In this document: positions 56,451 to 64,000 of the stretch, piece after piece
How the letters are laid out: each line of letters begins with the position of its first letter
Numbering within the stretch: position 1 is the stretch's first letter
Source: Bacillus infantis NRRL B-14911
Lineage (GTDB): Bacteria > Bacillota > Bacilli > Bacillales > Cytobacillaceae
NCBI RefSeq assembly: GCF_000473245.1
Contig: NC_022524.1
Coordinates: 1,760,501-1,824,500 of the forward strand
Reading direction: 5' to 3'
Length of the DNA: 64,000 bases
Notes under the pieces: model-generated
The model's database searches: none
Seen by the model: only the letters and a program-made list of their open reading frames with translations
What the model was told of the DNA's origin: nothing
Translations under genes and position numbers: made by a program

Positions 56451-57593
56451 GTGAAGTATATTAGTTTAATGGGGGCAACCGGTTCTATCGGCACCCAGAC
56501 CCTTGATGTTATAAGGGAGCATCCAGAGCAATTCAGGCTGGCCAGCATGAGCATCGGCAGAAACCTTGAACTTGGCAGGAAAATTATGTCGGAATTCAAA
56601 CCTGAGCTGGTAGCGGCTGCAGAGAAGAATGATGCAGACACACTTGCAGGCGAGTTCCCGGGAATTAAGTTTGCTTATGGCCAGGAAGGGCTTATAGAAA
56701 CAGCCGTACATCCAAAAGCAGATGTCCTCGTTAACGCTGTCCTTGGCAGCGTCGGCCTTCAGCCGACACTTCAGGCCATTGAAGCAAAGAAAACAATTGC
56801 GATTGCCAACAAGGAAACACTTGTCACTGCAGGCCATATCGTCATGGATGCAGCCAGGAGAAACGGTGTGGAGCTTCTTCCTGTCGACAGTGAGCACTCC
56901 GCTATCTTCCAGGCGCTTCAGGGGGAAAAAGAGAAGAATATCGATAAACTCATCCTTACAGCGTCCGGGGGAAGCTTCCGCGATAAAACAAGGGAAGAAC
57001 TCAAAGATGTGACTGTTGAACAGGCTTTAAACCATCCAAACTGGTCTATGGGAGCTAAAATAACCATTGATTCTGCAACAATGATGAATAAAGGTCTTGA
57101 AGTGATAGAGGCCCATTGGCTGTTTTCTATAGCATATGAAAAAATTGAGGTCCTTCTTCATAAGGAAAGCATCATCCATTCTATGGTGGAATTCCATGAC
57201 AGCTCTGTCATCGCCCAGCTGGGGACGCCTGATATGAGGGTGCCGATACAGTACGCCCTGACATATCCGGACCGCCTTCCCCACCGGACCGGCAAGAAGC
57301 TTAATCTGGCAGAAATCGGACAGCTTCATTTCCAGGAGATGGATTACAGCCGATTCCGCTGCCTGCAATTCGCATTTGATGCCGGCAGGCGGGGAGGCAC
57401 ACTTCCTGCTGTCCTGAACGCAGCTAACGAAGCGGCGGTTGCAGCTTTCCTGGAAGGTAAAATCACTTTCCTCCAGATAGAGGATTTAGTCGAAAAGGCT
57501 ATGGAAAAGCATGCTGTTTCAGATAACCCGGGCCTCGAGGAAATCCAGGAAGTTGATCGTCAGACAAGGCAGCTGGTAAACGCGCTTCTATAA
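56451..57593 (+). CDS. dxr: 1-deoxy-D-xylulose 5-phosphate reductoisomerase
   Basis: Dxr catalyses the first committed step of the MEP isoprenoid pathway, which supplies substrates for UppS encoded two genes upstream. GTG start after AGGAGT. The 380 residues begin with the NADPH-binding [15 protein letters not shown]. The active-site motifs [14 protein letters not shown] and [20 protein letters not shown] are intact. Confidence 0.97.
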   Translation: MKYISLMGATGSIGTQTLDVIREHPEQFRLASMSIGRNLELGRKIMSEFKPELVAAAEKNDADTLAGEFPGIKFAYGQEGLIETAVHPKADVLVNAVLGSVGLQPTLQAIEAKKTIAIANKETLVTAGHIVMDAARRNGVELLPVDSEHSAIFQALQGEKEKNIDKLILTASGGSFRDKTREELKDVTVEQALNHPNWSMGAKITIDSATMMNKGLEVIEAHWLFSIAYEKIEVLLHKESIIHSMVEFHDSSVIAQLGTPDMRVPIQYALTYPDRLPHRTGKKLNLAEIGQLHFQEMDYSRFRCLQFAFDAGRRGGTLPAVLNAANEAAVAAFLEGKITFLQIEDLVEKAMEKHAVSDNPGLEEIQEVDRQTRQLVNALL

Positions 57594-57650
57594 GCTGGTG
57601 TTCAGTACAGGAAAGAGGAGATCCAAAGAGGGTTTTGGCGCTTGAAGATT

Positions 57651-57696
57651 GCCGGCTTTCCGGCTCCATGCGCCATCCGCTTGCGGGAAAGCCGGC
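57651..57696 (+). repeat. Perfect 11-bp inverted repeat between dxr and rseP
   Basis: GCCGGCTTTCC (57651-57661) and GGAAAGCCGGC (57686-57696) enclose a 24-base GC-rich loop in the 242-base dxr-rseP gap. There is no T tract on either strand, so it is not an intrinsic terminator. It could be a transcript-stabilising hairpin or the remnant of a mobile repeat. Confidence 0.55.
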
Positions 57697-57835
57697 TGGC
57701 GAAAAGTCAAATAAAAACCTACCAGCCTGTTACCCTTGAAGCCTGCAGGATGAGGGCCAGGCAGACTTTGCCGCACGGCGCGGGCCGCTTTCGCTTTTCT
57801 TACTGAACAACCTCTAAAAAAAGGTGGTTATATTT

Positions 57836-59113
57836 TTGGATACTGTGATAGCCTTTATTATCATTTTCGGAGCCCTTGTTTTTTTCCATGAGTTGGGGCA
57901 CTTTGTATTCGCCAAAAGGGCCGGCATTCTTTGCCGTGAATTTGCCATAGGTTTCGGCCCCAAGGTGTTCTCCCATAAAAAAGGAGAAACTGTCTACACC
58001 ATCCGTCTGCTTCCGATTGGGGGATTTGTCAGGATGGCAGGGGAAGATCCTGAAATGGTGGAAATCAAACCGGGCTATCGTGTTGGTTTGATTTTGGATA
58101 ATGACGAACGGGTCAGCAAAATCATCCTTAATAATAAAGATAAATATCCGGATGCAAGGCCGATTGAAGTGGAATATGCCGACATCGAGCATGATCTTGT
58201 CATCCGCGGCTATGCCGAGGGTGAAGAGGAAGAAAGGCTTGTTTCATATCCGATCAACAAGGATGCTCTCCTTGTCGAGGATGGTGTGGAAACGCTCATC
58301 GCCCCGTATGACAGGCAGTTTGCTTCCAAGACGCTCGGACAGAGGACCATGGCCATATTTGCCGGACCGATGATGAACTTCATCCTTGCATTTGTCGTAT
58401 TTGTACTGATCGGCCTTCTTCAGGGGATGCCGACAAACGAACCTGAGCTTGGCCGGCTGACGCCTGATGGAGCTGCGAAGGAATCTGGCCTCCTTGAAGG
58501 AGATCAGATCCAGAGCATCAATGGCGCTGAAATCTCTAGCTGGAACGATGTGGTGGAAATCATCCAGAAGAGTCCAGGTAAAGAGCTGGATTTCATCCTG
58601 AGCCGCGACGGAGAAGAGCTTGAAATCCCTGTAACTCCTGAGGCAAGGGAAGTTGAAGGGGAAAAAGGCAAAGAAACCATTGGCATAATCGGCGTGTACA
58701 GCCCGATGGAGAAATCTCCGCTGAAAGCCATCGCTTATGGTGCAGAAGAAACATACACATGGACGAAAGAAATTTTCGTCATGCTTGGTAAGCTTGTCAC
58801 AGGCCAGTTCTCCATTGATGCTTTATCAGGCCCTGTCGGCATTTATGTATCAACAGATACAGTGGCTAAATCAGGCATCTATTATCTGATGAAATGGGCA
58901 GGAATACTGAGCATCAACCTTGGAATCATGAATCTGCTCCCAATTCCGGCACTTGATGGCGGAAGGCTTATGTTTTTTGCAGTGGAAGCATTGCGGGGCA
59001 AGCCGATCGACCGCAACAAGGAAGGGATGGTCCATTTTATCGGATTCGCCCTCCTTATGCTGCTGATGCTTGTTGTCACATGGAATGATATCCAGCGTTT
59101 CTTCCTGCAATAG
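57836..59113 (+). CDS. rseP: Site-2 intramembrane metalloprotease RseP (RasP)
   Basis: RasP cleaves membrane anti-sigma factors such as RsiW, and FtsL and signal-peptide remnants. The TTG start 57836 has AAGGTGG eight bases upstream and gives 425 residues starting MDTVIAFIIIFGALVFFHEL; an earlier GTG overlaps the ribosome binding site. The zinc motif HELGH is at H18-H22. A PDZ domain lies at about 190-280, and NLLPIPALDGGRL near the C-terminus supplies the third zinc ligand. Confidence 0.96.
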   Translation: MDTVIAFIIIFGALVFFHELGHFVFAKRAGILCREFAIGFGPKVFSHKKGETVYTIRLLPIGGFVRMAGEDPEMVEIKPGYRVGLILDNDERVSKIILNNKDKYPDARPIEVEYADIEHDLVIRGYAEGEEEERLVSYPINKDALLVEDGVETLIAPYDRQFASKTLGQRTMAIFAGPMMNFILAFVVFVLIGLLQGMPTNEPELGRLTPDGAAKESGLLEGDQIQSINGAEISSWNDVVEIIQKSPGKELDFILSRDGEELEIPVTPEAREVEGEKGKETIGIIGVYSPMEKSPLKAIAYGAEETYTWTKEIFVMLGKLVTGQFSIDALSGPVGIYVSTDTVAKSGIYYLMKWAGILSINLGIMNLLPIPALDGGRLMFFAVEALRGKPIDRNKEGMVHFIGFALLMLLMLVVTWNDIQRFFLQ

Positions 59114-59127
59114 AATAAAATAAACAT

Positions 59128-59166
59128 CTGCGGCTATCTCCAGAACCGGCGATAGCCCAGTTTTTT
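59128..59166 (+). terminator. Intrinsic terminator between rseP and proS
   Basis: CTG-C-GGCTATC (59128-59138) pairs with GATAGCC-CAG (59151-59160) with one bulged base, followed by T6. I looked for a T-box riboswitch before proS and saw none; the gap is only 128 bases. Confidence 0.75.
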
Positions 59167-59223
59167 CTCCGGATACCCGGGAAACAGGACAAGCCCTTAC
59201 ACTGATTAAGAATCAATATATGA

Positions 59224-60948
<1,725 letters not shown>

Positions 60949-60961
60949 TTTAAGACTATAG

Positions 60962-60987
60962 ACGGATCCCGCTGCGGGGTCCGTTTT
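60962..60987 (+). terminator. Intrinsic terminator after proS
   Basis: ACGGATCCC and GGGGTCCGT form a 9-bp stem with one G-U pair and loop GCTGC, followed by TTTTC. Confidence 0.75.
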
Positions 60988-61072
60988 CATTTGGGGAAAA
61001 TAGTTAGTGAAAGATTCATTTCTATGTAGGATATTAAAAGTTATTAGAACTGAAAAAAAAATATAAAAGCCT

Positions 61073-61202
61073 GTTGATTGGAGTGGAAGGCACGAAGACT
61101 CCTGTGGGAAATAGCGGCAAGGCTGAGACCCCGCAGCGCGCAAGCGCGAGGAGGCTCAAACTCCGCCCCACGGAAAGCGAAGTGCCTGCAACGAAACTCA
61201 AC
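61073..61202 (+). repeat. Dispersed Bacillus intergenic repeat, complete copy
   Basis: This element of about 130 bp begins GTTGATTGGAGTGGAAGGCA and ends GTGCCTGCAACGAAACTCAA plus C, forming imperfect terminal inverted repeats. Inner complementary parts include CCTGTGGG and CCCCACGG. I recall near-identical sequences scattered between genes in many Bacillaceae. The 10-mer ATATAAAAGC flanks it on both sides (61061-61070 and 61208-61217), as a target-site duplication would. It contains an intact copy of the sequence into which the neighbouring IS inserted (CGCGAG then GAGGCTC, 61145-61157). Confidence 0.8.
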
Positions 61203-61293
61203 ACCCCATATAAAAGCAGAAACAATTTGCAGGAATAGAGCATAGGAATTTGGTTTTTAGAAATTTAATACGCAAAAAAAATTCAAAGCCCCT

Positions 61294-61371
61294 GTTGATT
61301 GGAGTGGAAGGCACGAAGACTCCTGTGGGAGATAGCGGAAATGTTGAGACCCCACAGCGCGCAAGCGCGAG
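61294..61371 (+). repeat. Dispersed repeat, second copy, left part (interrupted by IS)
   Basis: The sequence repeats the first 78 bases of the copy at 61073 with few differences, up to GCAAGCGCGAG, where homology stops abruptly at the IS left end. The rest of the repeat resumes after the IS. The 384 bases from the proS terminator to the IS hold these repeats and AT-rich filler, with no gene. Confidence 0.85.
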
Positions 61372-61486
61372 TTATCATGAACGAAACTAGCTCCTACTCG
61401 TAACATCGTAGGTTAATCTGGTTAGAATGTTTACTGTTAAAATACATTCCCAAATCAGAGCTACATTACGGAAGGAGCTAGTTATT

Positions 61487-62599
61487 ATGCAGGATACCAT
61501 AAAATACGTAGGTTTAGACGTCTCAAAAGAAAAGATTGCGGTCGCTATCGCAGAAGAAGGCCGGGCAGAGCCTAGATACTGGGGATTGATCCCCCATACC
61601 CCAGAAGCAGTAAAGAAATTAATGAAAAAGTTAGGCAGGCCTGAAACACTCCGAGTGTGTTATGAAGCCGGTCCGACCGGATATCCACTTTATCGGCTAC
61701 TTATGGCAATGGGGATTCAGTGCTCGGTAATTGCCCCTTCTCTTATTCCTAAAAGACCCGGAGAACGCATTAAGACGGACCGCAGGGATTCTATTCGCTT
61801 AGCTCATTTGTACCGTGCTGGCGAATTGACTGCCATCTATGTTCCAGATAAAGAAAATGAGGCGCTGCGGGATCTTATTAGATGCAGAGAAGACGCCAAA
61901 GAAGACGAACTGAGGGGGAAGCATCGATTAAGTAAGTTTTTACTTCGCAATGACATTAAACCACCAAGTGGAATAAACAAGTGGACAAAAAAGTATTTTG
62001 AATGGCTTGATACTTTAAAGTTTGAAAACACTTCCCTGCAAATCACTTTCCAGGAATACTATCACCAAATTAAAGAATTATCACAACGGATTCTAAGGCT
62101 GGAAGAAGAAATTAGGATTCAGTCCAATGAAGGGGTTCACGCCCAGAAAATTCAGGCACTCCAATCATTAAGGGGTGTGGCTTTTATCACAGCGACAAGC
62201 ATTGTGGCAGAAATCGGTTCGTTTAAACGTTTTACTACGCCCAAACAATTCATGGCGTATGTTGGTCTGATACCTAGCGAGTATTCAAGTGGAGAAAGAA
62301 GAAGCCAAGGACAGATAACCAAAACAGGAAATCGGCATGTGCGGCGATTATTGGTAGAGGCCTCATGGAGCTATAGATATAAGCCAGCTGTGAAAGGAGA
62401 ACTTAAAAAACGACAAAACGGCCAGTCTCCAACTATCCAGGCAATATCATGGAAGGCACAGAACAGGCTGCATAAAAAGTATTTCCGTTTACTAGCGAGA
62501 GGTAAAGAAAGTCCAAAAGCCGTTACAGCTGTCGCGAGAGAATTGGCAGGATTTATTTGGGCAGTGATGCAAGAAGTAGAAGACATTCCTCAAGGGTAA
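61487..62599 (+). CDS. IS110/IS1111-family DEDD transposase (recombinase)
   Basis: This 370-residue recombinase starts at ATG 61487 after GGAAGGAG; an earlier in-frame ATG lacks a site. The N-terminal RuvC-like DEDD domain shows D in YVGLDVSKEK, E in CYEAGPTGY and D-D in KTDRRDSIRLA. A coiled-coil middle follows (about 200-235). The C-terminal Transposase_20 domain has GVAFITATSIVAEIGSF and GLIPSEYSSGERRSQGQITK with the candidate catalytic serine in SSG, then GNRHVRRLL. The frame is intact, so the element may be active. These enzymes act with a bridge RNA encoded in the element's non-coding end. Confidence 0.95.
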   Translation: MQDTIKYVGLDVSKEKIAVAIAEEGRAEPRYWGLIPHTPEAVKKLMKKLGRPETLRVCYEAGPTGYPLYRLLMAMGIQCSVIAPSLIPKRPGERIKTDRRDSIRLAHLYRAGELTAIYVPDKENEALRDLIRCREDAKEDELRGKHRLSKFLLRNDIKPPSGINKWTKKYFEWLDTLKFENTSLQITFQEYYHQIKELSQRILRLEEEIRIQSNEGVHAQKIQALQSLRGVAFITATSIVAEIGSFKRFTTPKQFMAYVGLIPSEYSSGERRSQGQITKTGNRHVRRLLVEASWSYRYKPAVKGELKKRQNGQSPTIQAISWKAQNRLHKKYFRLLARGKESPKAVTAVARELAGFIWAVMQEVEDIPQG

Positions 62600-62610
62600 A
62601 AAAGAGAAGT

Positions 62611-62840
62611 AGTGATCTATCGGAAGATAGAGGTTTTAAATAGAACTGAGAATAGGGCTCGAAGGCAAAGAGAAAAACCGGAAAGGAAGATCCACGTGCC
62701 TCCTCTGTGCTATATCTTAATAGATTAACGCACGTCGCGAGTTAGTGGCAGGTCCTTTATACGGAAAGATAAAATGTGAAAACCCACGAATATCAGAATG
62801 ATAACCGCAGTTGAGTTTTTGCCTTCGTGCCGTGTTTTTA
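62611..62840 (+). ncRNA. Candidate bridge RNA (seekRNA) of the IS element
   Basis: The segment after the transposase folds in order. A 6-bp stem TCTATC/GATAGA with a GGAA loop spans 62616-62631. GGTTTT (62632-62637) pairs with AAAACC (62674-62679). CCAC (62692-62695) with GTGG (62745-62748) and GTGC (62707-62710) with GCAC (62730-62733) bound an internal loop. CACGAA (62785-62790) with TTCGTG (62824-62829) closes a last loop. In the internal loop GCCTCCTC (62698-62705) is complementary to target GAGGAGGC, and CGCGAG (62736-62741) equals the target's other half. In the last loop ATATCAG (62790-62796) equals the right end, and TGATAAC (62799-62805) complements the left junction GTTATCA. Ends are approximate; a T5 run near 62834-62838 could stop the transcript. 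ACGTGC/GCACGT is a competing pairing. Confidence 0.7.
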
Positions 62841-62877
62841 TCTTCTATTCCTATCAATAACAGGAGGTCGATTATTC

Positions 62878-62980
62878 CTTCTTTTAGCTCTAACTAGCCT
62901 CTCATCGCTTGGATGGGCCGTCAAGGAGACCACTTGACCGCCCATCCAAGCGATGAGAATTGGTCAGTAAGCTAAAGAAG
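62878..62980 (+). repeat. Large hairpin in the IS right end
   Basis: CTCATCGCTTGGATGGGC (62901-62918) and its exact complement GCCCATCCAAGCGATGAG (62940-62957) form 18 bp. The stem continues after one mismatch with GTCAAG/CTTGAC around a 7-base loop. An outer arm CTTCTTT(T)AGCT (62878-62889) pairs with AGCTAAAGAAG (62970-62980). The stem is much longer than a typical terminator and no T tract follows. Confidence 0.8.
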
Positions 62981-63040
62981 AAGCTATTCTAGCCAATTTG
63001 GCTAAATATCTAACCAGCACAAGAAGCCAAAATAGCTTCT
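62979..63040 (+). repeat. Second inverted repeat in the IS right end
   Basis: AGAAGCTATT (62979-62988) pairs perfectly with AATAGCTTCT (63031-63040). Inside the 42-base loop, TAGCCA (62990-62995) and TGGCTA (62999-63004) form a second small hairpin. It directly abuts the large hairpin. Confidence 0.65.
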
Positions 63041-63113
63041 CTTCTTAAAAGTGCCCAAAAATAAAACCAAAACGATGGTGGAGTGGGAATCTTGACAGTT
63101 TCGTTCATATCAG

Positions 63114-63164
63114 GAGGCTCAACTCCGCCCCACGGAAAGCGAAGTGCCTGCAACGGAAATCAAC
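63114..63164 (+). repeat. Dispersed repeat, second copy, right part
   Basis: Starting GAGGCTCAACTCCGCCCCAC and ending with GGAAATCAAC, this is the remaining 51 bases of the interrupted repeat. It matches 61151-61202 of the intact copy apart from small changes. Joined to the left part it gives one whole repeat, which defines the IS ends. Between here and polC (63165-63410) there is AT-rich sequence, a promoter and no gene. Confidence 0.85.
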
Positions 63165-63333
63165 AGGCTCATTTACAGCAGAATATTATTCTGCAAATCA
63201 CAACCAAATTACTCCAGGGGTTAGATATCATTGTTCTAATTGATAATGTAAAAGACTTTAAAAAGTAGACATGCCAAATTAAAACCAACTTCATTTTCAC
63301 ACTATTTCTTTTTCAAAACACACCCACTCTTTA

Positions 63334-63342
63334 TGGTATAAT
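63334..63342 (+). promoter_or_regulatory. Extended -10 promoter for polC
   Basis: TGGTATAAT (63334-63342) is a perfect TATAAT with an upstream TGn, about 69 bases before the polC start. The -35 region (TTTCAA at 63311-63316) is poorly spaced. It lies downstream of the IS and repeat, so polC should not depend on read-through. Confidence 0.6.
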
Positions 63343-63410
63343 GACTAATGTTTCTAACCAAAAAAACAATCACAAATAGAAAATAGATTTTAAGGATAGG
63401 AGAGAGAACG

Positions 63411-64000
63411 ATGAGCGATGCCACAGGCAAAAAAGAGCGATTCCACCTCTTGCTCCAGCAGCTTCAACTCACAGAAGATGCCTTTGTAAAGCATTTCGAA
63501 AATGCACAAATAGACAAAGTGGTAATAGAAAAGCAAGCGAAGAAATGGCATTTTTACTTCATGTTTGACAGCATCCTGCCATGCAGTGTCTTCAGCCGGT
63601 TTTCTGTCCAGCTTGAAAAAACATTTTCACATATAGCAAACACATCTTTTACGATAGAAGTGGCAGACCAGAACTTCACACAAGAGCTTCTCCTGGATTA
63701 CTGGAAAAGCTGCATCCAGGAAATCGAGGGGATATCACCTCCGCTGATCAAGCTTCTGAATGAACAGACGCCGAAGGTTCAGGGAACGAAAGTCATATTG
63801 AATGTCCGCAATGAAATGGAAGGGCTGGCGATCAAGCGGAAGTATGCCGGCATGATAGCGAATGTCTTCCAGACGTTTGGCTTTCCCATGCTGACAATCG
63901 ATACAGAAATAAATGCCGATTCCTCATCAAACGCCGAATATGAGCAATTCCTGAAGGCAAAGCAGCAGGAAGATCAGGAACGGGGCCGCCAGGCAATGAT
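63411..64000 (+). CDS. polC: DNA polymerase III PolC, N-terminal part (3' end outside window)
   Basis: PolC is the essential replicative polymerase of low-GC Gram-positives. The frame opens at ATG 63411 after ATAGGAGAGAG and runs off the window end after about 196 codons. The N-terminal segment includes WHFYFMFDSILPCSVFSRFS, DYWKSCIQEIEGISPPLIKL and GFPMLTIDTEI, and ends QEDQERGRQAM, as in Bacillus PolC. The OB, PHP, exonuclease and polymerase domains lie beyond the window. Confidence 0.95.
   Translation, partial: MSDATGKKERFHLLLQQLQLTEDAFVKHFENAQIDKVVIEKQAKKWHFYFMFDSILPCSVFSRFSVQLEKTFSHIANTSFTIEVADQNFTQELLLDYWKSCIQEIEGISPPLIKLLNEQTPKVQGTKVILNVRNEMEGLAIKRKYAGMIANVFQTFGFPMLTIDTEINADSSSNAEYEQFLKAKQQEDQERGRQAM

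Larger units (their letters stand above)
61372..63113 (+). mobile_element. IS110-family insertion sequence, IS1111-like layout
   Basis: The boundaries come from the split repeat: left flank ends GCGCGAG (61371) and right flank resumes GAGGCTC (63114). The dinucleotide AG precedes the left end and also ends the element. Subterminal 12-bp inverted repeats ATGAACGAAACT (61377-61388) and AGTTTCGTTCAT (63097-63108) sit five bases inside each end. No target duplication beyond AG is seen. The element carries one DEDD transposase, a 115-base left non-coding end and a 514-base structured right non-coding end. Subterminal repeats and a long 3' non-coding end are the features of the IS1111 group. Confidence 0.88.

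Noticed and set aside
61427-61486. Longer N-terminus for the IS transposase from ATG 61427
   Set aside because: The extension has no ribosome binding site and no family similarity; ATG 61487 follows GGAAGGAG.
63083-63268. 61-codon frame at the right IS end
   Set aside because: It crosses the IS junction and the repeat remnant and has no coding signature.

Overview
The window is a contiguous piece of a Bacillaceae chromosome (Bacillus sensu lato: low-to-moderate GC, strong AGGAGG-type ribosome binding sites, frequent TTG and GTG starts). Every protein-coding gene lies on the plus strand. Gene order follows the ylxM-to-polC block of Bacillus subtilis closely. The differences are a von Willebrand factor A (VWA) membrane protein just upstream of ylxM where ftsY would be expected, a signal peptidase gene between rplS and rbgA, an extra TIGR02530-type flagellar gene between flgD and flgE, an extra small gene between sigD and swrB, and an insertion sequence between proS and polC. 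I cannot name a species.

Layout. 1-1.6 kb: 3' part of the VWA membrane protein. 1.7-9.1 kb: signal recognition particle and ribosome/tRNA maturation genes (ylxM, ffh, rpsP, khpA, ylqD, rimM, trmD, rplS, lepB, rbgA, rnhB). 9.1-11.3 kb: ylqG and ylqH, which resemble the C-terminal parts of FliK and FlhB. 11.6-22.7 kb: sucCD, dprA, topA, trmFO, xerC, hslVU and codY. 23.2-51.3 kb: the fla/che operon, flgB through cheD, then sigD and swrB. It encodes the basal body, hook, type III export gate, C-ring/switch, the export regulators FlhF and FlhG, the chemotaxis phosphorelay with the CheC/CheD adaptation arm, and sigma-D. 51.5-60.9 kb: translation and envelope genes (rpsB, tsf, pyrH, frr, uppS, cdsA, dxr, rseP, proS). 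61.0-63.4 kb: an accessory island of two copies of a dispersed Bacillus repeat, one split by an IS110/IS1111-type element. 63.4 kb to the end: the 5' part of polC.

The most interesting object is the insertion sequence at about 61372-63113. Its long 3' non-coding end can be folded into a 5' stem-loop, a stem-bounded internal loop, and a further stem-bounded loop. The first loop carries two segments matching opposite strands of the actual insertion target. The second carries two segments matching the element's own right and left ends. This is the layout expected of a bridge RNA (seekRNA) of the IS110/IS1111 family. An unoccupied copy of the same target lies about 220 bp upstream, so the guide-to-target match can be read from this window alone.

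Other points: a strong terminator plus an extended -10 promoter separate cheD from sigD, which may partly uncouple sigma-D from the long operon. A long hairpin repeat flanked by 20-bp direct repeats sits between flhB and flhA. Thirteen intrinsic terminator candidates and several sigma-A promoters divide the housekeeping genes into units. No rRNA, tRNA, CRISPR array or prophage was seen.
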